NCBI GenBank assembly: GCA_016718825.1
Contig: JADKCL010000012.1
Span: 124,001 to 188,000, forward strand
Reading direction: 5' to 3'
DNA: 64,000 nt
Source of the DNA: Bacteroidota bacterium
Lineage (GTDB): Bacteria > Bacteroidota > Bacteroidia > J057 > JADKCL01
In this document: in pieces, positions 8,926 through 17,898 of the stretch
Position numbering within the stretch: the first letter of the stretch is position 1
How the letters are laid out: every line of letters begins with the position of its first letter
Translations under genes and position numbers: made by a program
The notes under the pieces: model-generated
What the model was told of the DNA's origin: nothing
Seen by the model: the letters and a program-made list of their open reading frames with translations, nothing else
Database searches by the model: none

Positions 8926-10995
8926 ATGAATCTTTGGATCACCCGCCTACTGATACTGATTGCCCTTTTGTCGACCGAAGTTTCGCTGGTAGCCCAGGAC
9001 TCGATTCAGGCGCGTTTGATGCTGGCCATCGAGCAATTTGACTTGCGCACCACCAAGGAATGCGTCAAAAAGGGGGCGGACGTGAACATGACCGTGGTTG
9101 CCACAAGCCCCAACTACATGTTTTTCATCAGCCGGCGGCTTTACCTTGAGGGATTGGCCAAAACCCGTCCCGGCGAGGTGGTTTATGTCGGTCCGATCCA
9201 TGCCAATGCCGACCATGCCGACATCAAAATCCTGCAGTTTTTACGGCAAAAAAAGGCCAATATCGATGCAGGTGACAGCGACGGCAAGACGCCGCTGATG
9301 TATGCGCTTCGCAACCGCGGTGGCGAGGAATATGCACTCTACCTTCTCAAAAAGGGAGCCAATTACCGCGCCATGGACGTCGCTGGCAATACTGTGATGC
9401 ATTATGCTGCCTACGGCGGCAACATTGAAGGCATCCGCATGACCGCAGGTGGCGGTATCGACATCAATGCCCGCAACCTCGAGGGCATCGCCCCCATCCA
9501 CGCGGCAGCCGTGTTTTCAGATGTGACCGTTCTCCAGGAAATCGTCGGACTTGGTGGAGACATCCATGCCGTGGACAACATCGGCATGAATGCCTTGCAT
9601 TACGCAGCGGCATTCGGGAACCGCGACAAGCTCGAATGGATCCTTGCGCAAGCCCCCGAACTCAATGTCGCCGCCAACAATGACTATACGCCACTGGATA
9701 TCGCGCGTTTGTCTGAAAATCAAGAGGGCACCATCTACCTCCAACGCAAGGGTGGCAAATATTCCGTTTACCGCCATCAAGAAATGGTGAATGCGATCCA
9801 AACGCGTCAGCACGACGCCTTGCGCTTGGTACTTACGGACGGCGCGGACCCCAATCGCAAGGTGGATGAATGGCCGCTGCTGATCGCGGTCATGGCTGGC
9901 GATCATACCTCCACCGAGCTCCTGCTTGCTGCCGGCGCAGACATCGCACGCGTGAGCAAGGGCGGAAAAGGCCCTTTGGATATTGCACTGGAGAATGGCA
10001 ATCCCGGAATTGCACTTTCGCTCCTGAAAAAAGGCGCAAAACCTCAAACCAAACATTTGATGGCCTGCCTCGATCAATTGGCGGGAAAACCCTGGGAACC
10101 TGCCACTTGGATTGACCTGGCAAAGGTCATTGCAGTTGCCCTTCCCAACGTGGACAGTGCGGGCGGTGCGATGGAAATTCCTGCCTTGCATTATGCCGCC
10201 TACCTCGGTCAAGAGGAAATGGTCGAAACCCTGCTCAAAGCTGGGGCCGATGTCAATTCCCGCGATGTGCAGGGCTGGACGGCGCTTCACTGGACAGCCA
10301 TGAAGCGCGACCTCTTGCGCCTGCATTTGGAAAAACTGCGGATTGCTGAAAAACTCCTGCTTGCAGGTGCGGAAATCAACACAAAAGCCAAGGCAGCTAA
10401 AAAACTGCCGCATGTCGGCGCCTACCTTGCCAAACGTGTTCCTGCCAACGCCACGCCGCTCGACGTGCTCGCCTACGCACCTCCAAAGGATGCCGACTTG
10501 ACCGAATTGTTCACCGAAAAAGGTGGTATCTCGGGCATTACGGCGGTTGATGCTTGTAAGAATGGCATCGTGCTGCTCGAAGCGAAGGAAATGCAAGCGG
10601 CACAGCTTGACTTCGGCAAGGCCATCGTGCTCGATCCCAAGATGTTTGAGGCCTACCTCGGACGGGCACGTTGCCTCAGCATGCAAAGTTTGTATGCCGA
10701 GGCGGAACGCGACCTAAACTTTGCCATCCAATTGAATCGACAGTATGCGGAGGCCTATCTCTACCGTGCCAAAACCCGCATCGAATTGGAAAAATTCAGT
10801 GAGGCCAACGCCGACGCCACCTTGGCCCTGGAAATGGGACACCCGGACCATGGCCAATGCCTTTATTGGATGGGCAAGGCCAAATTGCGGCTGGACAAGC
10901 GCGACGAAGCCTGCGCCGAATTTTACGAATCCGCCAAATTGGGCTACGCAGAAGGCATCACAGCCGTCAAACTGTATTGCCGAAAGGGAAATTAG
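8926..10995 (+). CDS. Exported ankyrin-repeat protein with C-terminal TPR repeats
   Basis: A 689-residue protein with an N-terminal signal peptide (residues 1-24, ending SLVAQ). Ankyrin repeats run from about residue 30 to 500; units such as DGKTPLMYALRN, IPALHYAAYLGQ and VQGWTALHWTAMKRD show the TPLHxAA core. TPR-like repeats follow at about 545-680, shown by GKAIVLDPKMFEAYLGRARC, then AIQLNRQYAEAYLYRAK and a third unit. Both repeat types bind proteins, so a scaffold role in the envelope is likely. A -7 box and a preceding terminator suggest it is monocistronic. Its stop overlaps the converging lipoprotein gene by 4 bp. Its partner is unknown. Confidence 0.9.
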   Translation: MNLWITRLLILIALLSTEVSLVAQDSIQARLMLAIEQFDLRTTKECVKKGADVNMTVVATSPNYMFFISRRLYLEGLAKTRPGEVVYVGPIHANADHADIKILQFLRQKKANIDAGDSDGKTPLMYALRNRGGEEYALYLLKKGANYRAMDVAGNTVMHYAAYGGNIEGIRMTAGGGIDINARNLEGIAPIHAAAVFSDVTVLQEIVGLGGDIHAVDNIGMNALHYAAAFGNRDKLEWILAQAPELNVAANNDYTPLDIARLSENQEGTIYLQRKGGKYSVYRHQEMVNAIQTRQHDALRLVLTDGADPNRKVDEWPLLIAVMAGDHTSTELLLAAGADIARVSKGGKGPLDIALENGNPGIALSLLKKGAKPQTKHLMACLDQLAGKPWEPATWIDLAKVIAVALPNVDSAGGAMEIPALHYAAYLGQEEMVETLLKAGADVNSRDVQGWTALHWTAMKRDLLRLHLEKLRIAEKLLLAGAEINTKAKAAKKLPHVGAYLAKRVPANATPLDVLAYAPPKDADLTELFTEKGGISGITAVDACKNGIVLLEAKEMQAAQLDFGKAIVLDPKMFEAYLGRARCLSMQSLYAEAERDLNFAIQLNRQYAEAYLYRAKTRIELEKFSEANADATLALEMGHPDHGQCLYWMGKAKLRLDKRDEACAEFYESAKLGYAEGITAVKLYCRKGN

Positions 10996-11540
10996 CCGTT
11001 GCGCGGCTTGCGGCAGGGCTTGTTTTCCCGGACCTGCACGAGGTCATTGCCATTGACCAATGCTTTTGTTTCCTGCACAAAAGCTGCACGTTGCAAGGGT
11101 TTCAAGGTCGCCAAATCGTAGCAATAATCGACCTCGCCTTCACGGCCCCAACCTACCTTTTCAGCAACAAGTTTGACTTTGTTACGGGTTTCAAATCCGG
11201 CAACAAACTTCTCAAACTTCTCTTTTGCCTTGTAGTCGGTTCCGGCACCAATGCTGATGAAGGAGACGGTCAAACGTGTGGCGGTCACGATCGGATCCGG
11301 ATTCACCTTTTTACCGTTGTCGGAGGTTGTCGCGTTGGGATCGGAGGCCACAACGGCAGGGGAATCGACTGGTACGGGCGGCACATCAGCCACTTCGACG
11401 GAATCGATCAGGACCTCCTTGGTCGTGTCAGCGGCAGCCGTTTGGGTGGAATCTGTACCCGCAGTTGTCGTGGTGGAGGTCTTTGTGCAGCCGGCGAATA
11501 CCGCTGCTGCAAGCATCAGGATCGGGAATAACTTTTTCAT
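10992..11540 (-). CDS. Hypothetical lipoprotein
   Basis: A 182-residue protein starting MKKLFPILMLAAAVFAGC, a lipoprotein signal with lipobox FAGC (Cys18). A Thr/Ala/Asp-rich linker rich in STTTT-type residues follows to about residue 75, then a compact C-terminal region (about 85-175) with ATRLTVSFISIGAGTDYKA, KFVAGFETRNK and GREGEVDYCYDL. The C-terminal region probably folds as one small domain that I do not recognise. It is expected on the periplasmic face of the inner membrane or at the outer membrane. It converges with and overlaps the ankyrin gene by four bases. No function can be assigned. Confidence 0.75.
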   Translation of the reverse strand: MKKLFPILMLAAAVFAGCTKTSTTTTAGTDSTQTAAADTTKEVLIDSVEVADVPPVPVDSPAVVASDPNATTSDNGKKVNPDPIVTATRLTVSFISIGAGTDYKAKEKFEKFVAGFETRNKVKLVAEKVGWGREGEVDYCYDLATLKPLQRAAFVQETKALVNGNDLVQVRENKPCRKPRNG

Positions 11541-11558
11541 TGTAGGAGTTCTGATAAA

Positions 11559-12821
11559 TCAATGCGTGAGGATGACTTTTTTGGATACGAAGTTGCTGCC
11601 ATTGGAAATGTGCAAGAAATAGATGTCACTTGGCATCCTGCTCAAATCCAATTCGAAGGGAAAAGACTTCACACTTTCTTGACGCAGCACCTCTACGCCC
11701 ATGGCATTAAAAACGGCGATGGTCGCATTGCGGGGAACAAAATCCTTTGACTGCAGCGTAAAAACGCCTGTACTCGGATTGGGGCTCACAGTGAACCTGT
11801 CTGCATTCCAGGCATTGGTCACTGCTGCGATGCCGGTGCAACCTGGCGAGGACAACAATCCCGAACGGTCGCCATTCAAGGCAGCACGCATTCTGTTTTT
11901 CTGACCGAAGGTGAACATGTTCATGCAATTGTCATCGACATAATCCATGTAGTTCATGTACATCTCGCCATCGGCACCCGTTCCGCAGGCATTGAAGGCA
12001 TTGTAAGGAAAGGTGGGGCATCCGTAGTTGGATTCTTCGGCAGGCTCGGTATCCGCCACGAGGTCATCGCCACAGAAGTCATCGCCCCAAATGTGGGAAA
12101 GGTTGAGCCAATGCCCGATTTCGTGGGTGCCTGTGCGGCCCAAGTTGGCTGGCGAAGTTGCGGTTCCGATGCTGCCAAATGCTTTGAAGTCAATCACAAC
12201 ACCATCAAAGTCGGGATCGGTTGCGAGTTCTGAAGGGAAGGTGGCATAACCATAAAGGCTGCTTCCGAGGTTGCAGACCCAGATATTGAGGTAATGGGTA
12301 GGGTCCCAATTGTCTTTGCCGCCAAGGGAGGTGAACTTCACATCGTCCAGGTTGGGATCAGAAAAAAGGCCATGCGTTGTGCTTGTGCGGGTGATGCCCG
12401 TGGTTGCATTGCCACTCGGATCGACTGCTGCGAGGCAAAATTCAATTTGTGAATCGGCAGTATTGGGCCAAAATGCATGACCAACCGGTACGGAGTCTGG
12501 ATTCAGCAAGCGAAAATCTTCATTCAGGGAGACGATTTGCGTTTGAATCTGGGCATCGGAGATGTTTTGATTGGTGTTGTTGTACACCACGTGCACGACG
12601 ACGGGGATCGTGATGATCGCCTGTGTCTCTTCTGTATTTCCGTGGGTAGCGATCCAGTTTTGTGTTGCCAATTCGGATTGTTGCTTGCGCTCCAAGGCGG
12701 CAGGGTCCTTGATCAGGGTCCGTTGCCAAATGTCCATGGTTGCACATTTGTGTGCTTGGGCATTCACCTGTGTGAAAAGGGTGGACAAGGCGGCGAGGAG
12801 GAGTAAATGTTTCAGTTTCAT
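11559..12821 (-). CDS. M43 (pappalysin/cytophagalysin-type) zinc metalloprotease with T9SS tail
   Basis: A 420-residue secreted protease. Residues 1-21 are a signal peptide (ending TQVNA). The catalytic domain opens with IPVVVHVVYNN near residue 70 and has the zinc motif HEIGHWLNLSHIWG (HExxHxxGxxH type) followed by ADTEPAEESNYGCP and the Met-turn MNYMDYVDDNCMNMFTFGQ, all typical of peptidase family M43. The C-terminal 75 residues (FTVSPNPSTGVFTLQ onwards) form a T9SS type A tail. Expected location is extracellular, in protein degradation. It shares the architecture of the frameshifted protease at 29715. Confidence 0.93.
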   Translation of the reverse strand: MKLKHLLLLAALSTLFTQVNAQAHKCATMDIWQRTLIKDPAALERKQQSELATQNWIATHGNTEETQAIITIPVVVHVVYNNTNQNISDAQIQTQIVSLNEDFRLLNPDSVPVGHAFWPNTADSQIEFCLAAVDPSGNATTGITRTSTTHGLFSDPNLDDVKFTSLGGKDNWDPTHYLNIWVCNLGSSLYGYATFPSELATDPDFDGVVIDFKAFGSIGTATSPANLGRTGTHEIGHWLNLSHIWGDDFCGDDLVADTEPAEESNYGCPTFPYNAFNACGTGADGEMYMNYMDYVDDNCMNMFTFGQKNRMRAALNGDRSGLLSSPGCTGIAAVTNAWNADRFTVSPNPSTGVFTLQSKDFVPRNATIAVFNAMGVEVLRQESVKSFPFELDLSRMPSDIYFLHISNGSNFVSKKVILTH

Positions 12822-13269
12822 TCCTGTTGATTTGGAGGGTGAATCATGTTTCGACCGCGATTCGGTGAAACGGCTTGGAAGTTATGGAGATTTTGGGGGA
12901 AATCAATGGAGCGGGGAGCACGGCGAAGACATTACGAATATCAAAGGCGCCGGATAGAATGCCTTGGTTGCAAGGTAAGACAGCTGTTCACAGGATCCGT
13001 TCAACAGGCGGCTCCTTCGGAGCGAACAACGTGACTTTAACGATTTTCACCGGAGGCTATCCCGATTGCTCGCTTGTACTTCCTCTTCAAAGGCACGGCT
13101 TCGCGTTCTCGGGACTCATTGATAGGCCTTCGGGCGACATTGAACCGAGAAGTCCAAAATAGCATCACAATAGGCATACCGAGACCTTAGAAAGAAACAG
13201 TTGAGGGCGTGCAGGAAATATGACCAATGACAGGTGTGATGCGATTGCCGAGACATTTGAAAATTCCAT
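12822..13269. other. Gene-free intergenic region
   Basis: About 450 bases between two minus-strand genes. Short open frames exist on the plus strand but none has a plausible start context or protein-like composition. I see one small inverted repeat, GGCTCC TTC GGAGC near 13010, and nothing else. Confidence 0.45.
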
Positions 13270-15258
13270 TCAAAGCATGCCACGGATGACGAAGTCGGCC
13301 AGGGCCATGATGGACATCATGGGGTTGATGCCTGCGCTTGTGGGCATGAGGCTGCCGTCGGCGACGTAGAGGCCTTTGAAACCGCGGACTTGTCCGCTAG
13401 GGTCGACGGGGTGGCGCGCTGCATCGCTGCCCATCGCGCAGGTGCCCATTTGATGCGCGGTGAACAAGGCAAATTGATTCGCCTTCCAGCCCCAAGTGTG
13501 CATGTTGCCCAGCCAAGCCTCCGCCGACATCTTGCTCGTCTTGACCTTGTAGGTGCGCGGCGTGGCATGGGGAAATGTTATTTCATTTGCCCCTGCCGCG
13601 CGGTGGATTTCGAAGGCTTTTTTCATCCCCGTCAACATGTGGTTCCGGTCGTAGTCGGCCAATCGGTAATCCACGACAGGAAAACCATCTTTGTCCAACA
13701 AAACACGTCCGCCGAATTTATCCCGGGTGAGCACAATAAACGCCGCCATGTGGGAAGCCGTCGCCAAGGTCGACTTGTGGCGACCGGGAGTTTCCCAAGC
13801 CAAGGACATTGCCCCGACGCCCGGATGCAAGGGCGGGGTTTCGACCCAGAATCCATAATTGCCATCCATCTGCAAATGCTCCTTGTTCACGGCACTCATC
13901 ATGACGCCCAACCAAGGGTTCATCGGCGCATCGTAAGTCCCCGTGACGCCGACGGTGGGATGGAAAAAGAGATTCTGCCCGATACCCCCATGTTGGATGC
14001 CGCTGCGCATCAGAATCGCGGGTGTGTGAATGCTGCCTGCTGCCAAAACCACACGTTTGGCCTTCACCGTTACATTCACTTGCTTCCCTCCTTCCAAGTT
14101 GACTGCGGCTTTTACGCCTTGTGCCTGCCCTTGGGCGGTCATCACGGTTTTGACCTCCGCTCCTACCACAATGCGCGCCCCTTTGTCTGCGGCGCGCTGA
14201 ATGTAGGTGCTCAATGTCCCGCGTTTGTTGCCCCGGCGGCAGCCCATACCGCAGTATCCGCAGCTGTCGGTGCCCGGATGCAGCGCACAACCCTCGACAT
14301 TTCGGGCAATCACTTCCACCCGTTCGCCGAGCTTCTCTGACCCTCTCCACAAGGCTTGGTTCTGCGGATTGTGCGGCGAATTTTGGGTATTCACGTGGAA
14401 ATCGGCGTTGACGCGGTCCATGGACTTGCGGTATTCGTCCTTGGTGGCAAAGGCTAGGCCGTGGTCCTTGGCCCATTCTTCCAAAACATAATCGGGCGTT
14501 TCGAAGGCACCCGTCCAGTTGATGGTCGTGCCGCCGCCGAGACAGGATCCTGCGAATATGGTCACGCCGCCATCCTTGGTTTGGAAGGCTCCCTGCTTGT
14601 CGTAGGTCTTGCGGATCATCTCGGCTTCGTGTTCGGTAAATTCTTCTCCGCTGAGGAAGGGACCTTTTTCTAGGAGAATCACGTCCAAGCCCGATTCGGC
14701 CAATAAGCCTGCTGCCAATCCACCGCCTGCGCCGCTGCCGACGATCACCACATCGCAGGTCAACTCGGTGTCTTGGGTGATTTGCAAGGGCTTGATGCGG
14801 GCTTTGGGACCTGCCACGGAACCGAAGGCACCGCTGTATCCATTCGGCCCCCAAGTCGGATTCTGATGGTTTTGATGGCTACCGTAATGCAGAAACATGG
14901 TGAGTTTCTTGAGGGTGCCGTAGGCCTTGCGCAGCAGGTTGAAACGGCTTCCCATCCATTTCTTGAGAATTTCCACCCTGCGTTCCAAGGGCATTTCCCT
15001 GAATTTTGCCCAGCTGCCGCCAAACCAAAGCCCAGCAATTTTGGAATCCAACAAACCCAGCAACTGCCGGAATTCCTGCTGTTCGGCGGGACTTTGGGCT
15101 TCCATGAGGTCGAGAATCTGTTGCGGCACGTTAAAATCTGCCGGTGTTGCGGCCCAATAAGCCTTGTCGCCTCCTTCGGGGGCTTGCAATGCCGGGATCA
15201 GGGTTTCACAGGCGGCCTCAAGGGCGGCGCGCTGTGCGGGGGTTACTTCAAAAGCCAT
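13270..15258 (-). CDS. GMC-family oxidoreductase, long-chain alcohol oxidase (FAO)-like
   Basis: A 662-residue flavoprotein. Residues 1-150 form a helical N-terminal extension (LEAACETLIPAL onwards), as in plant and fungal long-chain fatty alcohol oxidases. FAD binding begins at VVIVGSGAGGGLAAGLL (about 171-187); a GSCLGGGTTINWTGAF flavin-proximal segment follows, then a Cys-rich CGYCGMGCRRG, and the GMC C-terminal motif VADGSLMPTSAGINPMMSIMA. The long-chain alcohol oxidase branch has this architecture, so oxidation of fatty alcohols or sterol-like compounds is plausible but inferred. There is no signal peptide. TACATTCG, a near match to the -7 box, lies about 26 bases upstream of the ATG. 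Confidence 0.85.
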   Translation of the reverse strand: MAFEVTPAQRAALEAACETLIPALQAPEGGDKAYWAATPADFNVPQQILDLMEAQSPAEQQEFRQLLGLLDSKIAGLWFGGSWAKFREMPLERRVEILKKWMGSRFNLLRKAYGTLKKLTMFLHYGSHQNHQNPTWGPNGYSGAFGSVAGPKARIKPLQITQDTELTCDVVIVGSGAGGGLAAGLLAESGLDVILLEKGPFLSGEEFTEHEAEMIRKTYDKQGAFQTKDGGVTIFAGSCLGGGTTINWTGAFETPDYVLEEWAKDHGLAFATKDEYRKSMDRVNADFHVNTQNSPHNPQNQALWRGSEKLGERVEVIARNVEGCALHPGTDSCGYCGMGCRRGNKRGTLSTYIQRAADKGARIVVGAEVKTVMTAQGQAQGVKAAVNLEGGKQVNVTVKAKRVVLAAGSIHTPAILMRSGIQHGGIGQNLFFHPTVGVTGTYDAPMNPWLGVMMSAVNKEHLQMDGNYGFWVETPPLHPGVGAMSLAWETPGRHKSTLATASHMAAFIVLTRDKFGGRVLLDKDGFPVVDYRLADYDRNHMLTGMKKAFEIHRAAGANEITFPHATPRTYKVKTSKMSAEAWLGNMHTWGWKANQFALFTAHQMGTCAMGSDAARHPVDPSGQVRGFKGLYVADGSLMPTSAGINPMMSIMALADFVIRGML

Positions 15259-15363
15259 CAGGAGCAGAGATTATGGAGCGAATGTAAGGGATTGTCTGAA
15301 TCAGAATTTACAGGATTCACAGAATTTTCAGGATTGCGCTTTGGATTGAATTATAACGTGTCG

Positions 15364-15414
15364 AGGCGGCGGCGTCCCGCCGCAACGCCGATGCTGCGGC
15401 CAGCCTCTGGCTGG
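15364..15414 (+). repeat. 51-bp hairpin repeat, copy 1
   Basis: Copy of a 51-bp element recurring at 15866-15916 with a handful of substitutions. It contains hairpin arms, including CCAGCC-TCT-GGCTGG at its 3' end and a GGCGGC/GCCGCC-type arm at its 5' end. Substitutions in the 5' arm (GCGGCGGCGTCCCGCCGC here, GCGTCGGCGTCTCGCCGA in copy 2) partly preserve pairing. Confidence 0.75.
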
Positions 15415-15530
15415 GGAATTCGGGTTTTGGGTTTGGGGCGGAGGAGCTGGCTTTGCCGATTTGGGACCAGAAGCTTAAGCATCTGGCAATTAGCTTCGCT
15501 GATCTGAAGATTCATACAATGTTAGTTCCG

Positions 15531-15778
15531 TGATCGGGTTGGTTCTGAAATTAGCTTCGCTGATCTAAAGATTGAGTCATTGTTGGTTGTATGCATTGTT
15601 GTTCGCGCCGAAGGTGCAGTTCCCGAGAATCGGGGCCACGGGCGGAAGCCCGAGGTTGGGTGGCCCCCACGGTTATCTGCTTCTGTGGCGACTGTTTGGG
15701 TCGGCGCAAAAGCGGGGTTTGTGGCTTTGCTGCGGAGGGATTATTGGTGGCGGCTTGCCGCCTTTTTTGTGGCCTCTC
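15531..15778 (+). repeat. ~247-bp dispersed repeat, copy A
   Basis: Begins TGATCGGGTTGGTTCTGAAA and ends at GGCCTCTC. It matches 17514-17760 over the full length with scattered substitutions and small indels. It contains AAATTAGCTTCGCTGATC, whose shorter relatives recur at 15489 and 58321. There is no coding potential. Confidence 0.8.
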
Positions 15779-15865
15779 CCCTGGCCCCTCCCCATCGCTG
15801 CGCTTTTGGGGAGGGGTAGGCAGCTGGCTTTTGGAGAGGGGAATTGGTCGGCTTTGCCGTCTGGG

Positions 15866-15916
15866 AGGCGTCGGCGTCTCGCCGAAACGCCGATGCTGCA
15901 GCCAGCCTCTGGCTGG
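15866..15916 (+). repeat. 51-bp hairpin repeat, copy 2
   Basis: Second copy of the element at 15364-15414 in the same orientation, 502 bp apart, ending with the same CCAGCC-TCT-GGCTGG hairpin. Confidence 0.75.
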
Positions 15917-16607
15917 CGAGCTTGAGGAAGCAGTTCAAGGACGAGCGGTTGGCGGTGCCGATTTGGGACGAGGCTTGCCTCGATTGTATGAACAATAGTT
16001 TTGGTGGAGAGCGCATGTTTGGCGGGGGATTGGCGGGGATTTGGCGTGCATTGCAGCACTCTTGTAGCAGGGTGGTTGGCGCTTCTAGGCGCTTGGATTG
16101 CAATCTGGGATGGCTTGATCGGTGGGTTGCCTAAAGGTCCGCCTGCGGCGGATGACAATTATTGGTGTTGCCTTGGCGTCTGCGACGCTTGGGCGTGGCG
16201 TTGGGAAATGGGTATCCTGGCCGAGGGCGGTGGCCCCGGCTATGGGATTTTGGCCTTTGCCTACGGCGATCTAAAGATTCAGGCCTTTTGTGAAAATTGT
16301 GGTTTTGGGCTTATTGCTTGCGGAGGGGTGGGGATTCCTTTTTGGGGAATAGCTTGGCTAGGGCGGCTTGGAGGAATTGCTTTGGGTCTTGGTGACGCAT
16401 TCTGCCGTCGGATAGGGTTTTGGGATTGGGGACAGCGTGATGGGTGGCGTGGCTGGTGGCAGTGTGAGGTTGAGTGTGAGACAGATTCTTCGCTGCGCTC
16501 TGAATGACGATAGGCTTCGCGTGGGGCATGAAGCGCTGCGATTCTGACGATGCCGTGTTGGTGATGTTGGATTGTGCGGCGACCAACTGTGCGGATTTCG
16601 CGCCATT

Positions 16608-17345
16608 CTATAAAAATAGCTGTGAGGTGGTTGCGGGTTTCATCGACTGCTGGAATGGGGAGGGTGATGCCTTCTTTGGGGAAAAATCGATGGGGATCCA
16701 ATCGCTGGGGTCGGACCATTTGGTTTGGATGCTGCTGCTGTTTCTGGTTTTGACGTCTTGGCGTTGCCATTGTTTGAGGATGGCATTGTAGAAGACGTCC
16801 TTGATTTCGGTCTGGCGGATGTGCAGGCGGAATTCTAGTCTTGCGTTTCCGTGGACGGGGATGGCATTGGCGGCGTTTTGTAGACCGGTGATTTTTATTG
16901 CCGTTGGGTTGTGCTGCGGGCCCATCGGGGTCATGTGGACTTTGGCGGATGGGGCTTCCGGGCCGCTGAGGTCGAGGCCTTTGAGGGCCGGGGCGATGTC
17001 GCAAAATTGGAACTTGTCGACGTAGGGCAGCTGTTCGCCGACGATGTGGACTTTGTTTCTATTGGGTGCGCGGCGAATGCGGCTGGTGAGCAGGTTTTGG
17101 GGATAGGCCCGGAAAATGGGGCCTAGCGGGTCATCGGGGCCGCTGGCTTGGAGTCCGGCATAGATTTGTCCGGCCATTTTGGCTGCGCCTCCGAATTCCA
17201 TCCGGTTGTCGTGGTAACGCTGGGTGGCGTTTTTGACCTGGATTCTGTCGGGTGCGAGGTGGACAATGTTTTTGTTGTCCCGGACGCGGAAAATGAGGTT
17301 TTGGAGTTTACCGGAGAGCAAGATGGGGCCGTGTGCTTTTGCCAA
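16608..17345 (-). CDS. Hypothetical protein of a conserved Bacteroidota family (MAKxHGPI start)
   Basis: A 245-residue protein without signal peptide. The segment AKAHGPILLSGKLQNLIFRV, the repeated Asn/Arg-rich RVRDNKNIVH and ATQRYHDNRMEFGGAAKMAG resemble a family of roughly 200-residue cytoplasmic Bacteroidota proteins that begin MAKxHGPI and are of unknown function. I chose a TTG start at 17345, which gives MAKAHGPILL; three codons earlier an ATA stands where an ATG could have been. The frame runs on upstream into low-complexity repeat sequence, probably not translated. It is the only protein-like gene in the repeat-rich stretch. Start and functionality are uncertain. Confidence 0.6.
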   Translation of the reverse strand: MAKAHGPILLSGKLQNLIFRVRDNKNIVHLAPDRIQVKNATQRYHDNRMEFGGAAKMAGQIYAGLQASGPDDPLGPIFRAYPQNLLTSRIRRAPNRNKVHIVGEQLPYVDKFQFCDIAPALKGLDLSGPEAPSAKVHMTPMGPQHNPTAIKITGLQNAANAIPVHGNARLEFRLHIRQTEIKDVFYNAILKQWQRQDVKTRNSSSIQTKWSDPSDWIPIDFSPKKASPSPFQQSMKPATTSQLFL

Positions 17346-17513
17346 TTTACGTATTGTAGGTGGATTCGATTGTTGAATATACGCAATTTCTGGATCAGAA
17401 TTTACAGGATTTGCAGAATTTTCTGAATTGGGGATTTGTGGACTAGGGGTTGGCTTTGCCTTTGGGGTGCCGGCAGCTGAAGGCAACCGGAAATTGATCC
17501 ATTAGCCGTTTTG

Positions 17514-17760
17514 TGATCGGGTAGGTTTTGAAATTAGCTTCGCTGATCTAAAGATTGAGTCATTGTTGGTTGTGTGCGTTGCTATTCGCGCCGAAGGTGC
17601 CGTCTGTGGGTAGCCTCGGGCGGGAGCCCGAGGTTGGGTGGTCCCCACCGTTTTTTCGCTTTGGCGGCGACTGGTTGGGGTCGGCGGCAAAGCGGGGGTT
17701 TGCGGCTTTGCTGCGGGGGGGATTTTGCTGGCGGCTTTGCGCCATTTCGTTGGCCTCTCT
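17514..17760 (+). repeat. ~247-bp dispersed repeat, copy B
   Basis: Begins TGATCGGGTAGGTTTTGAAA and aligns along its length with 15531-15778, same orientation, about 2 kb downstream. Together the two copies flank the hypothetical gene at 16608-17345. Confidence 0.8.
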
Positions 17761-17764
17761 GAAC

Positions 17765-17800
17765 CGTCCTGAAAAAACCTTACAGGTTTTACAATAATCC
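17765..17800 (+). repeat. Palindrome-containing direct repeat left of the IS3 remnant
   Basis: CGTCCTGAAAAAACCTTACA with a perfect internal palindrome AAAACCT-TAC-AGGTTTT (17774-17790). The same sequence with few changes recurs in direct orientation at 18757-18797, so the pair brackets the transposase gene. A related hairpin, CCTGAAA-TAGCT-TTTCAGG, lies at about 17830. Confidence 0.7.
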
Positions 17801-17898
17801 TGATTTGGATTTACACTTTGAAAGAACGTCCTGAAATAGCTTTTCAGGTTGAGGTTTCGTCCTGGATTGGGTTGTCTGCTTGGCAATATTAACCAATT

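Larger units (their letters stand above)
15259..16607. other. Repeat-rich non-coding tract
   Basis: About 1.35 kb that is Trp/Gly-rich in every translated frame and carries several intergenic repeats: the 51-bp duplicated element (15364 and 15866), one copy of a 247-bp repeat (15531), and the motif AGATTCTTCGCTGCGCTC near 16482, which resembles a hairpin-forming sequence found in many genomes. I see no convincing gene. Confidence 0.6.

Noticed and set aside
15300..16607. Several 60-240 codon frames on both strands
   Set aside because: They are Trp/Gly- or Pro/Gln-rich translations of repeats, with no domain or start context.
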